Positions 12,195-23,900 of a DNA stretch of 64,000 bases are shown here, piece after piece. The notes below the pieces were generated by a model. It had not been told where the DNA came from. It was given only the letters and a program-made list of their open reading frames with translations, and did not search any database. Each line of letters begins with the position of its first letter. Position 1 is the stretch's first letter. This DNA is from Vitrella brassicaformis (taxonomy: Eukaryota > Sar > Vitrellaceae). Both the position numbers and the translations under genes were made by a program. The stretch is from contig CDMY01000264.1 in NCBI GenBank assembly GCA_001179505.1, positions 2,839 to 66,838 of the forward strand, given 5' to 3'.

Positions 12195-14445
12195 CTATGG
12201 CTTTTCTGCAAAGATCGGCCCTGTGTCGTCCTCGTCGGGCTCGAACCTGCTTGTCTGATGACCGATATTCAATCCAACAAGCGACTTCCTTTTGCCGAAC
12301 CTGTATAGACCAAAGCGTTTCCAAGTCGTCACTCACGGAGAGCAATGAGCGCCCATTTCTGTCGCTTACTTCTCAATGTAATCTGCATTGAATGGAACAA
12401 AGAGGAGAGAGACACGAAAGATACACCAGTCAGAACCGGTGATCTTTGGCTGAAAATGAACAATGCTTGCCTGAAGAAAACTCGTCATCCTCCAAGGCGA
12501 GAAACCAGCGCCACGCCCTTTTGTCGTTGCTCCCATCGAGCAGCTCGAGATAACGAGGGTCGACAACATTCAACCCGCAGAGCGTGAAACGGTAGTCTTC
12601 GTCTTTATCCTTTGTTATGGCCCTCCAGTTCTGATGAACTATCTCTAGACTGATGTTGAAGTGCTCGGCCAATATGTCATAGAGCAGTCGGTCCCTGCCC
12701 TTCAGATACTCCACGCCAATGCTCGAAGGGGTGTACTCATATTCGAGGGCGATCGCCAAGGCCTGAAAACACACACAACAAAAATACCTTCTGACGCACG
12801 CGTCCGGCGCACGCACATGAGGATACCTCTCTGTCCTTCTCCTGAAACCACTGTTTTAGTGACCCCACAAATTTCTCCGTAATCTTTCTTCTCCGCACCG
12901 TCTTACGCTTCCAAGAACCGATCGACCAAGTCCATCCTGAAGCAGCACGAGACCGCCAAGAAGAAGAAATACCGCTCGGCCGTCTGCGACTCCCGCGTGA
13001 CCTTCTGCCCTCTGGTGGTGACGTGTGACGGTGTGTGGGGACACGATGCCAACGTGTTCATCGCCCACATGGCTCATGCGCTGTTGGAGAAGGAGGGGTG
13101 GAAGGGTCGGGGGTTCAGTCATGTGTCTGGATGGATTCGCTCTCGCTTGTCTATCGCCCTCGCGCGTGCGACTAGCTTCTGTCTGCGTGGGGGAGGGAGG
13201 GGAGGGTTTGCGGGACTGGGGTGTGCTGATGGGGCGGGGATTGATCCCTCCTCCCCTTGAGCCTGTTTGACTCTGCGTGCTGATGGGACTGTATTTGTAT
13301 GAGTATCACGGACACACAGACGAGTGTTACGGTTAATGACAGTTTCTCCCCCCTTCTTCTCCGCACCTCTGGCCTTCCAACTTGCCGGCGGCTGAGATTG
13401 TATACGAGGACACAGCGATAGCCCGAAGTGACTGTCTCGACGCTATGTGGCACGTCAGAATAGAAGGCTACCCAGGGTAGACCATAAGTAGAATCGCTGG
13501 TTTCATGAGCCTTTCCATCCTTCCACAGTGTGAAAGCTCCTCCTTCGTACTTGGTCGGGAGAGAGACGATGAGCGTCGCAAACATGTCTGCCGAGCGCTG
13601 TGTGTCGATGTGTTTTGCAAAATGGTCCCCCTCGCCGTAAATCAGCATCTTCGATGACAACATAGATGTGGATCATCATGGAGAGCAAGGCTCGCAAGTA
13701 AATTGTAGTCATACATCACGTTAACAAGACCGTTTACCTTGTATAGTTCTGCTTTGACTTCGCTGCCCGGCGAAAGCCTATCGGCCACTTCCTGACATAT
13801 TTCCTCAATGACTGCAGTCCATGTGCCATTGGTGCTGTCAGTGATATTGAATTCTCGATCAGCCGTCCAAGGCGATACCGTTCCCTGTATGTGCAGATCG
13901 CTGGCTGCGAGTTCCCTCGACTTGCGATGCTCAAAATCCACCCTGTCACCTGGCTCTTCGCCAAGCAAGCCGACCGGTGACTGAGTGGCGGACGCATACG
14001 CAGCATTCAAACTCTCCTCTGAAAGCAGATTCCAGTCGTCAAACCACGATGATTCCCTCAACACCTTCTGAATCATCAAGCTAGCGTTCTGATTCTTCGA
14101 TGAGTCAAGCGCCAAGTCTCTTATGTAAGACCACCTTTCTCTCTCTCTCACAAGCTTCTTCTGATTCTCCGATAAGTCGAGTGCCCAGTCTCCCGTCTTG
14201 CCTCTGATGACCGGCACAGCACTGTCAATGGTGCCCTCGATGAAGAAGGGAGGCGACACGATGTCCTCGATGTGCGTCAGAGCCCAATCGTAAGCCTCCC
14301 TTTGTTGCTCCTGACTCAGTCGGGTGACCTTCTGGGCAGCCGGTGCTCTCAGTCGCTGGCTCGGGCGGGGCAGGAGGAACCCAGATGCCGACGGCAAGAT
14401 GAATGGAAGCAGCATCGACATCAGCAGCAGCACCCACACCACCAT
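12195..14445 (-). CDS. Prolyl-4-hydroxylase-like 2OG-Fe(II) dioxygenase
   Basis: This is predicted to hydroxylate a protein or peptide using O2, 2-oxoglutarate and Fe(II). The ATG at 14443-14445 opens a signal peptide (LLLMSMLLPFILPSASGFLL), so the enzyme likely enters the secretory path. Exons: 13738-14445, 13367-13648, 12471-12762, 12370-12382, 12195-12300. The second exon has the metal and substrate site: HIDTQRS (HxD), then PHSVETVTSGYRCVLVYNL (distal His and the Arg that binds 2-oxoglutarate). The third exon carries LEYEYTPSSIGVEYLKGRDR, a segment I associate with a subgroup of these dioxygenases in fungi and protists. The fourth exon is 13 nt and follows a GC-AG intron. The last exon reads FGKRKSLVGLNIGHQTSRFE to a TAG at 12195-12197. 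The third intron (12763-13366) is long and holds a retroelement fragment on the opposite strand. Confidence 0.85.
12370..12382 (-). other. 13-nt microexon of the dioxygenase gene
   Basis: On the minus strand the 13 bases ATTACATTGAGAA lie between an AG acceptor (AATGCAG) and a GTAAGC donor. The exon before ends in phase 1 and the exon after starts with one base to complete a codon, so the joined reading is ...FSS-DYIEK-FGKRKS. Without this microexon the flanking exons do not join in frame. Confidence 0.7.
12893..13200 (+). mobile_element. Non-LTR retrotransposon (LINE) C-terminal fragment
   Basis: Reading the plus strand gives a basic segment (LKQHETAKKKKYRSAV), then VTFCPLVVTCDGVWGHDAN and FSHVSGWIRSRLSIALARAT, ending CLRGG. 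This order (F-P-L-V-x-T-x-D-G, then W-[IL]-R-x-[RK]-L-S, then CLRG) is the tail found after reverse transcriptase in many LINE-type elements. No reverse-transcriptase core or endonuclease is present, so this is a dead 5'-truncated copy. It lies antisense in an intron of the dioxygenase gene and is followed by a G-rich run. Confidence 0.65.
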
Positions 14446-17046
14446 GGCTATTGGTCGTCGCCGGAGGGACGGGGAGGGATGATCTATGCTTGAGGATGAC
14501 AGGTGCCTCTAAGTCAAGCAGTGACAGCGGGTGAGAGAGTCGTGCGATGAGTCAGTTCGTTCTGCCTTTGCGAGCCGGGTCGAAGCCAAGCTCGCAGGCG
14601 GTGAAAGGAGGCAGATGGACGTGTTGTCGCTTATAGTGTCGCCTTTCCAATGCGGATTCGCCTCGCTGGTGAAGCAATGCACCAAGAGGCGTCGCCCCAA
14701 GGCCAGGTGGACATGTAGATGCGCATCTATGCGGTGACGCATCTCACCTGCAGATCTGGCTCACGCTCTGTGTGTGCGGCTCTCTCTCTGTGTGTGTGTC
14801 AGGTACCCGTGTTTCCCCGCTGTGCCTGACGAGGAGCTGAAGAGAGAAACCGGGCGAGGCCACACAAAGATGGTGCGCTGAGTGTCCGTCCCTTCATTTG
14901 TGCGAGGTCCAAATGTGTGTGCGAATGTATATGTGTGTATATTCATAGGGTATTCACATCAAGCGATGAATCAGTGCAGGACGACGAGAAGGGTACACAC
15001 ACAGACACCCCAAGACATACATAGACTTATGGCTGGGCCACTCAGATACAGGTCAGCTGACCGGCTCCCTCGTCGGCCGTCAGGTGTGGCGCTATGTGGG
15101 CGAGTCAGGTGCGCACCCACACGCCTGAAGACGGATGCATGGCATGAATGCCCTACACAGATTACATTGAGGGTGTCACTGTACACGTGTGTCTGCGTGT
15201 GTGCGTGTTTCTTTGCAGGTGCCTCGTCAGCCGACGACTCGTTCGATCCACACATCAATCCGAACGCCGCTGACAAACCGCTGAGGTGCACACACATCCG
15301 CTCATGTGCACACATACACATACAGACAGACACACAGCTGGCACACACATGGATGGACCATGGGTGGATGGAGGCGTTTCTATCTGTATGAGTAGCGGAA
15401 TCCATGTGCGTCGTTCGTTCGGCGACATCAAAGTCGACTACTCGTATACAGAATGAGTGCACCAGCGCATGTGTTACTCACTGGTGAGCCACTGAGTTAG
15501 TACACACCACACATACATCTGTATATTGCCTGTGTGTAGCTAATATCGCGTGAGTATTGCGTATTGTGTGTGTAGCTAATACTGCGTTGATTGGATGCAT
15601 GGGGCACACACAGAGCACATGTGATGTGCCCATGCGGGTGATCCAATCGTCGGGGGCGCTGCTGGCTTTGCTCGAGGCAGGCAGAATGTGAAAGTGCGGT
15701 ATGTACACCCATTCACGAGCACCTATCACTACATCCGTGTTGGCGTGTGTGCATGCAGGATTCCGTGTGCCGTGCCACAAGACCCCCCCCGTGCGGGGCG
15801 TATATGGATTCACCTGTGTATGCGTGTGTGTGTGTGTGTCTGTGGATGTATGTGTATACGTATGAGTGCGCGTACGCGTCAGGAGAACATTGGTTCTGTC
15901 GGCATCGCAAGATAAAAACGCAGATAGTATGATATGGATAGGTTAGGTACATGTGTGTGTCACACCTCGGAAAACAGTTTTCTGCCCTAGCTCGGCGACA
16001 GTTACATCGGTAGGGAGAAGCGAGATGGTTCTTAAGGAATCTGTGTTGCTACCGAAGCCTGACTATCCTTCTGTCGCTCGGACGGCCGCCTGTCCGTTCT
16101 CTGACCGCTCGTTTTGCGTAATGGAGCCGTCTCCGTCGTCTGTGGGGTGCGATGTATTGTGGAGGAGAAGGACGGCTCCCGCCCTCCGTCGCTGATGAAC
16201 AAGGATCTGAGTGCCTGTCGGCGTCGGTTGACGCCCTCAATTTCTCTCCTTTTCGTGCCCTCGTCGGTTGGCCCCACCTCTGCCGCCCCAATCAATTCGA
16301 CGGCACCACGACGATAAGCCGAGCTGGACAAATGAACACCTCACAAGTGATGTGTGTCTGTTTGTTACTTGCAGAGACCGATGGTTTAACATCACCATCA
16401 GACGCCGATGGAGTGCTGAAGGTGGTGCGGCTGAAGGTGCACTTGACGGCTACGGTGCGTCTGCTTCGTGGGCGCCTGCATGCCGCGCCTTTCACTGATG
16501 GACACAGTGGTGGGTGCCTGCTGATGCTGCTGGGTGTCGTCCGTCAATGTCTTCCCTGTCGGCCGCCACTGACTACCGAGTCCAGCCAAGGTGGATGCAT
16601 CCTGTCCAGGATCCAAGCAGCAGCAGTGGGCGGCGACCTCATGACGACGATGAGCTGACTTGCACTGATGGACTGATGGACACACGTCACACGCGATATG
16701 GTATTGTGTGTCATTGCAGAACGTCGACGGCTGCTCTGCTTCTTCGTTCCTTTCGGTGACGTCACCAATGACAAAGGTCCCGAGTTCGAACCGCATCAGT
16801 GGCCGCTTTGCGGGGTGCGACTTGCTGTGTCATTGCAGGGGCAGAGTGGCCGTGTCTGTCGCTGCAGACGTCCATTTGGGCTCTGCATCTCTTGGTGTGT
16901 GCATTTGAGCAGTCTGTGAGGATAGCCAATGAGACAACAAGACCGGGAAACGGATAAGCGAAGGACAGATTTCCCGATTCCTTGCTTGATCCGCTTCTCT
17001 GCTGCGTGGCTGGTCAGTGTGACGGTCTCGCCGTGTTGCAAGGGTC
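14446..17046. other. Large region with no confident gene
   Basis: About 2.6 kb. Several plus-strand pieces look exon-like: a piece giving ASSADDSFDPHINPNAADKP between a TTTGCAG acceptor and a GTGCAC donor near 15220-15285; YPCFPAVPDEELKRETG near 14803-14850; and SSFLSVTSPMTKVPSSNRIS near 16738-16805. They do not chain into one frame that I trust. The rest is TG/CA and CAGA simple sequence. A weakly expressed or decayed plus-strand gene is possible. Confidence 0.35.
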
Positions 17047-18944
17047 ATGGACGTGCGGCGCAGCGTCAACTTTCTCACCCCCGGCCTTTTGACGGCCGCG
17101 GCTGTCCTCGCTGCTGACCGGCTCATGGCTGCAGTCCTCTCGTTGACTGGCTGCGACCACGCCCTTCCCCCCACCGTCGTAGCAGCCTTCTCAATCACAG
17201 CGGCCCTGGTGGTGATCGTCCACCAGCACCTCGGTACGCGCAGACGAGATCGAGCTATGACGACACGCGCACACGCAGATCCCTGGGTGTGTCTTTGTGG
17301 ACTCGCTGTCTGGTTGCAGGCTGCTCGTTGGCCAAGGATCTGCAGGTTCTCTGAAGTCAGCAACGACGACCGCCTCGACGTGCTTCGCGAGCATGAGAAG
17401 CTCCTCAAGGCCAAGCGTCGCAAGTGGGTCACCCCGGCCGACTTTCGGCGTGCAGTCGAGGAGGATGGTCGACTGTGGACCGTCATCAACGGGAGCGTGT
17501 ATGACGTGGCGGGACTCATCGGCAATGACAACAACGGCAAGCCCAAACACCCAGGCGGAGACTTCCTCGCCGATTTCGTCGGTAAGGCCTGTACATGAGG
17601 GAAGTACACATGCACTGCCTGCTTGCCTTGTGTTCTTCACGCACATGCACTTGTTGCTTGGTTGGTTTGTGTTTCAGGAAAGGACGCTTCGCTCTGGTTC
17701 TACACCTCTCATCTCAAGTCAGAGAACGTGTTGACGCGGCTGAGCGTCAGCTGGGTCGGCTACCTCACCGACCGTTTCGGCCTCATGTGCAGCCACGACA
17801 AGGCCATGCACAAACTCATCGACGACTTCGCCGCCGAGGGGCTGTTCGCCTACCCCTGGCGGCACTGGTTGTGGGACATGCAGGGCCCTGTGCTGTTCCT
17901 CATCTCCTTTTGGGTCGCCCACTGCTGCATTCAAGGGCGAATCGCCCCCGACTGGTCGGGGCGGCTGGTCTATGTGGGCAGCTTCATCGGCGGCTCGCTC
18001 AGCTACGTGCTGATGCTATACTTCGTCCACGACGCCCTCCACCAGTCCATCTTCACGACGAAGGAACGAGCCAAGAGGTGTGTGAGGGAGGGGCACCAAT
18101 CTGTGCACTCAACACACTGTGTGGTTGTGTCCGCACGTGTGTGCAGCTTCACAAGGTGGTTTTCCCTCGTGGTCGGGGGCATCGATTGGTCAGTGGGAGC
18201 CATTGTGCACGACGCCCACCACGCCTTCACCCACGTCGTGGGCCGCGACAAGTCCCTCGACACCGCCCCGCTGGTGTACTGGCACAAATCGCAGGTGCCG
18301 GGCGACTCTGCCGGAGCCCTCAGCAGCGCCGAGGCTTTTGCCGCCACGTGGGGCGCATTTCTCTGGTTCACTGTGGTGGTGTGGCTGATGTTCCCGATGG
18401 AGGTTTTGAGGTCGGTGGCCGACGCGTTCAAGAGGAAGGACGTGGTCTGCCTCGTCGCGGTCCCTGTCCGTCTGCTGCTGCCCTTCGCCTGCCACCTAAG
18501 CTTCAACGTCTCCCTCCACTACGCCGTGTGGCTCCTGTTGGCCCAAGAGGTGGGAATGGTTCTCGTGGGCATCGCCGCCTCCCTCAACCACTTCAGCTTC
18601 GACGCCATCGACGTCCACCAGTTCCGGGAGAAAATGGATCAGGGATTCGTCGAGCAGCAGGCGAAGACCACCCAAAACCACAACGCTGTGGCGTTGGGCT
18701 ACGGCCTCCACGGCGCCAACGGCAAGCAGCCACGAAGCCTCGTGGTGTGGGCACTGGTGGCGTCCCTTGACGCCGTCGTCTCCTGTTGGGTGGGGCACTT
18801 CGACTACCACGTTGAGCACCACCTGGTAGGGTCGCCACTTACACACTGATAGCCGATGCTCATGTATTTGTATGTGTGTGTGTGTGTGTGTGTGGCAAGG
18901 TGCCCTACATGCCCCGGCGCAACTTGCCCAAGGTGATGGCGTGA
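17047..18944 (+). CDS. Cytochrome-b5 fused fatty-acid desaturase
   Basis: This membrane enzyme introduces a double bond into an acyl chain, using electrons passed through its own N-terminal cytochrome-b5 domain. The ATG at 17047 leads into a hydrophobic stretch. The b5 domain follows (WTVINGSVYDVAGLIG, then KHPGGDFLADFVG with the heme HPGG, and the second heme His in FYTSHLKSE). The three desaturase His boxes are in order: FVHDALHQS, VHDAHHAFTH and DYHVEHHL, then VPYMPRRNLP, matching the usual EHHLFPxMPRxNL ending. The third box starts with H rather than the Q typical of front-end desaturases, so regiospecificity is open. Introns are read at 17582-17677, 18078-18146 and 18826-18899. The first intron, near 17234-17350, has uncertain edges; donor CTCG|GTACGC with an acceptor at TGAAG|TCAGC keeps the frame. 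The frame stops at TGA 18942-18944 but coding-like sequence goes on. Confidence 0.9.
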
Positions 18945-19064
18945 GTGAAGGCCCTCTGCGGTGACGACCTCTACGAGGCCACCACCCATTTGGAGGGGTG
19001 CAGGGGGCTGGTCTACAAGCTCACCCACCCCTTTTTGACGAAGGAGGGGCAGAGGGGTGACTGA
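18945..19064 (+). other. Coding-like tail after the desaturase stop codon
   Basis: In the same frame as the desaturase, after TGA 18942-18944, the sequence reads VKALCGDDLYEATTHLEGC and RGLVYKLTHPFLTKEGQRGD, then TGA at 19062-19064. This looks like a normal C-terminal tail of the enzyme. It may be the result of a recent nonsense change, a sequence error, or stop readthrough. Confidence 0.55.
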
Positions 19065-19485
19065 CAGGGTGGCACGTGCAGTCGAACTGCACGTATGCCT
19101 GCATGTGGGCTGCATGTGAGGGAGGGTGGGGTCCATCTGTCCATGTGTGTGTGGCCTGATCGATGCAGTGTCCCTTTCCATCCATCTGTCTGTCTGCCTG
19201 CCTACCTATGTATCTGTCTGTCTGTCTGTCTCTGTGTGTGTGTTTCTCCTGTCTTTTCCGGTGTGAACGTCTACATGTGGCCGTGTGTGTGTGTGTGGGT
19301 GGGTTTGTTCATGGTAAGGAGGGAGCGACTGGCTGTCGACGATCTTTTGTTCTCCGCTCGTACATACTTTCTTGCCATTGATACGTACGGTGTGCGCAGT
19401 CGGTCGCGTGTGGTACACATACGATGGGGTACCCCTGCGGATGGGGAGTGGATTCATGTGTGTTCTTTACCTGCCCATCTTTCCT

Positions 19486-19529
<44 letters not shown>

Positions 19530-20470
19530 TATGTATGTGTATTGTGTGTATGTGTGTGTTTCTCCTTTCTTTTCACACGATCGGTGTGAACGTGTACGGC
19601 CGTGTGGGTGTGTTTCCTTCTATGGGATACGTACGGATGGTCCGACTTCATGCTGCACCGGGGGAGAGACAGAGAGAGCAGTGGGAGAGAGTGACTTTGA
19701 AGGAGAGAGAAACTAGCTGGGAGAGGAGTGGCTGACGGGTGAGAAACTTTCTTGGTGAAGGGCGTACTCACTTTCGCGCACAGAGGACGTACGGCATTTC
19801 CTCAACACAGTTTTGCCGTTTCTTGCTTGTAGTTGGTCGGATGTGGTATACATACGTTTGGTATGATATATGTGTGTTTCCTTTTGTGAGGAAGGGTGTG
19901 ACTGGCTGTCGACGACCTTTTTGTCCCTCAGATCAGCTCACTCCCCGATCTCCCGTACGGACCTTCTTGAATGAATGAATGAGTGAACTGACACGTACTT
20001 GGTTTGCCCTCCCCCCCCAAGCCGGGGAGACAGAAAAGAGAGAGACCGAGAGGACGGTATTGCTTGTCATTCACGTCTGTGCTTTGTACGAAATGGGCAT
20101 TGTCACACACTTAAATGTCAGGTAGAGGGTGAACCTTTTGTCTCAGTTCATCTCATCTCCCTGTGACCCGTTTCGCCGCCTGCCTGCCTGCCGGTGGACC
20201 GTTGTTTCTTGGTGCATACTTGTTCCATGAACGAAAGGAGCCTCACACGACGTCCAACACCCAAGGGGGAGGCCTCCTGCGAGCTAATGAAACTCGCCGC
20301 CTCCGAAGGTCAATTCAACACCACTGGGCACAGTGTCTTGGAAGGGCTCCTGATGAAGTTAGTACGCTGTGCCACCATGAATCACCGTTCTGGGTCCTTC
20401 CCGTGTTAGTGTGCCATCTGCTGATCTCGCGTCACCTCTCACGACACTACTCATCGCATCGCTCGCTTAA
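19065..20470. repeat. Degenerate repeats, no confident gene
   Basis: Related blocks recur: GACTGGCTGTCGACGATCTTTT near 19328 and the same with ACCTTTTT near 19899; GTGTGAACGT(C/G)TAC(A/G) near 19262 and 19583; GTGGTA(C/T)ACATACG near 19410 and 19845. The spacing suggests a unit of roughly 300-580 bases that has diverged. (CT)n-(GT)n runs lie near 19488-19530. No protein domain is visible. Confidence 0.4.
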
Positions 20471-20471
20471 C

Positions 20472-20900
20472 AGGCACAAGCGAAGTCATAATTGGATGGT
20501 CTGCAAGCGTCGTGGATGGAGGACTGAGAGATCATCGAGAGATCATCGCCCTTGGCGACCAAGACAAGACAGGTGAGCTGTGACCTGACTGACAACGTCA
20601 CGATGTTATTCCTCATCCTATGTGATGCTTCTGGGTGTGTTGTGCGCTTCACACAGGTGTGATTCGCTTGTGTGATTCTCGAATCCACGAGGCGGTACGT
20701 ATCTGCCTGCCTGACTGCACACGTATGTACTCCTTGATATTGCCTCCTCTTCTCTCTCCTACAGATTGGACGCTGCGACAGATTGTGGTGCTTGATTTGA
20801 CCAACCCTTTATTCATCTGCCGCTCTGGTAGAGCCGTACAGAAACCTCACAGCTCCAGCGTGAAGCTAATCCAAGGACCAACGCATGGTAAAGCATAGAC
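20472..20900 (+). other. Possible upstream exons of the CENP-B-domain gene
   Basis: Two or three exon-like pieces with good frames and splice sites: TSEVIIGWSASVVDGGLRDH... ending at ACAG|GTGAGC (about 20472-20572), joining to GVIRLCDSRIHEA before a GTACGT donor (about 20658-20696), then a piece reading WTLRQIVVLDLTNPLFICRS from the acceptor CCTACAG (about 20764). The first two join in frame and could be a beta-rich fragment. I cannot tie them securely to the gene that follows. Confidence 0.35.
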
Positions 20901-20918
20901 AGCCGACAAAGAAAGGGA

Positions 20919-23900
20919 TTGGCAAATGTGTGCTACGTGTATGTGAAGGCGCGGCTCGGTGAGAGCAGTGGAGGCATCGTTGGTGTGAGCAGTGTCCCCA
21001 TCGACACGTATCCCAGCTGCCACGTCGGAAAGCATTTCTGCAAGATATGTGGCGACGGTCGGGACTGCTACGGTCGGGACTGCCCCCGTGCGCCGCACTG
21101 TCCAGATCGCATCCGACATCTATCGAGGTCCGCATCGTCAGGTTATGACGGAAAGTACTCGGATGCCTGCACAAAGCCGAACACAACACAGACGGGTGAG
21201 CAGCTGAGGGAGAGGGCCATGCCCGAGTGCACTCATTCACATGGCATGTATGCTGTTGGCCTGACTGATCTCAGGAGGAGAGTGTGCCAACGGGCAGGCC
21301 ACCACGACTTGTGCGCCTCCAAGTGTCAACGGGACCCTGCCCGCCGGTGAGTGCTGGGAACAGCAGCATCCGTACACTGTATATATTCATTTCGTCGGCA
21401 AAACGAACGATGCGCCGCCAACAAATGCCACTTGAGAATCATCTGTGTGCACTGCCTGTGTCGTGTGTTGGTCTCGACTTCAGGTTTCGGTCAACCCGAT
21501 GGCCCGGGCGGTCTGCCACTGCAGCAGGAAAGCACAGAGGCACCTGCAGGTGACTCAGGTTGACACATGTCTGCCCACAAAGCCACCTCATGCACGCCTC
21601 TCTACGCCTGTCATCCCCCGTGTCTTGTCTGTCAGTGCATGGCAACGTCTCCGCAGGTGACGCACACACGGCCGACGAGCTGCAGCACGGCCACGCAGGT
21701 GAGTGGCAATTGGCAGCACCAGATCGGGCACCGTACATGTACTCGACTCATTCGCTTGGTTCATGTGTACTGTCGTTCAGATGCCCCGATGCATCCTCAT
21801 TCTGCCGCTGGTGAGAATTTGCCCTCAGAGGCCCCCGTCGACGCCTCTGTTCGCGTCTGTATGTCAGCCCTTGGTGAGTGGGTGCACCGGGGAGGTGAGT
21901 GGGTGCACCGGGGAGAGTCCCTTCCGCCATCTCGGCAGTCAGCGCCACCGACAACTCAACATACCTCAAAGGTAGTGTCAGCCAACAGACGTCCACCCAG
22001 CTGTTTGTCGTCTCATCGCGGCCTTGCGTCTTTCTCCAGGTGACGACCGAAAGGGCTGGGGAGGTGACACTTGGGGAGCGGCTCCTCCTCGTCGACGAAT
22101 TCAAGCAACGCAAACGGGCCGGACAGGACGTCTCGATGGTGCGGTTCGCGCATGAGAAGGGCGTCGGCGTGAGAAGCTTCGAAAGGTGGCACAGCGCGAT
22201 CACGAAGCAGAGGGAGGCGGGCATGCCACTGACGGACCCGACCAAGAAGCGCAGCCGGCGGCCCAAGTACCAGGAGATTGAGGACCAGCTCGTGAACTGG
22301 ATGGCCTTCCAAAGGCCATCAGCCGGTTCGACGGGTGTTTCGCCGAAGGCCGTCAGGGCCAAGGCAATGGAGATTGCCGGGCGGCTCGGAGTCGATGCCT
22401 TTTCAGCCAGCAACTCATGGATGGCAGGCTTCAAAAAACGATACCAACAGGTGGGACGGGCAACAGACACAGGAACATCATCTTGCGTGGACTCATTCCT
22501 GCCTTTTGCCTCATGCAGTCTGTCCAGCTCAATGGACAGCCTGCAGCTGCAGCAGCGGCCGCCGATGCAGACAGTGGCACCGACGGGATAACGGTAAGGA
22601 GCAGCACGTGAATAGCTATCATATGCTCATGCGGCGATGAACGTCTCCGTTGTGCAGATGAAGGAGGAGGAAGATTTCACACATACCAATCACCTGCCCT
22701 TCACACATACCAATCACCTGCCCGAGGTAGCTCGATGGAATGACCCCACTCTTGCATTTGGCTCCTGTGTCTGAGTGCATGTTTATGGTGTATGCAGGGG
22801 TGTGGTCCATGTCCTTCATCCGTGGCCCCCTTCCCAGCGTGTGGTTCCACACCGCTCGTGGCTGGCTCGGCGGCGCCGGCAACGGAGCAGCCGATCTGTC
22901 CGTTCTTCCCCGATCCCCCAGCGCCCCCGTTGCCCGGCTCACAGCAATCAGATTCGCTGGAGGGCGCGCTCATGCAGCAGACGCCAGCACCGGCGGCACC
23001 GGCGGCACCGGCGCAGTCACACCACACAGCCAGCTTCGGTGCCGAGTTCGCGACTGCAGCGGCGCCTGCTGCAGCTGCTCCAGCCTCCCCAGAGCAGACG
23101 TACAACACTCATCGATTTAACGAGCCTCGCAAACGGCCTGCGTCGTCGACCAACAGACAGGTACGTCCACGCACAGCCAGCGACAGTGCTTATCTGGTGC
23201 TTATCTGGTGCTAATCTGCAGTCAAGTATGGGAGCGCCTGAGGGTCAGCCGGCTGCGGCCGCTGCAGACGTCGAGACATCAGATGTGCACATGGGAGGGG
23301 AGGGCGACGCAGGCAGGGGATCGAAGCCCTCAGGGGGCAACACAATGAGCGTAAGCACTAAACGTGAACGGTCGCTTTAGTGCTGTTCACGTTTTAGTGC
23401 TGTTCACGTCTGCTCATTCAGATGGTGCAGTCAACCGCTCAAATAGAGCCACCAATGAAGATCCATAGGGACGATACCCGCAGCCATCGAGAGGCGCGGC
23501 CGTCTGTGGTGAGCGGACTGCAATGAGACGGACAAACAAACAGGAACATTGCTGTTGCCTCTGATGTGTGCAGGTTTTGTTTGATCCGTTGGTCAAGTCT
23601 GCAGCCACTGTCGACGATCGCCTCAGTGCCGTACAAGAGGTGTGCATTGAAAAAGGAACAGCAGTGGCTACCGCCTGCTTGCTGAACCTACGGGCTCCTA
23701 CTGTCCTTTGCTGCCTGTTGTTCCCCCGAGCAGGTTGCCTTGACTGTCGATGACCATCTGAGTTCCCTGCTACAGGTGAGCATCGCCAGAGGCAAGAAGA
23801 CCTGTCATGCTGAATCCGCCGTGTGCTATCAGGATGAGGATGATGGCACCCTTTTGCCTGAGGGTACGGCTCCTGAGACCGTATCGACTGGCAGCCCGAC

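Noticed and set aside
12997-13260. Plus-strand frame as a stand-alone gene
   Set aside because: It matches only the tail of a LINE protein and lacks its own start and domains; treated as a retroelement fragment.
18826-18899. In-frame reading VGSPLTH-TGA as the true desaturase end
   Set aside because: Splicing at CACCTG|GTAGGG to the acceptor GGCAAG gives the conserved EHHL-VPYMPRRNL ending, so this short reading is intron sequence.
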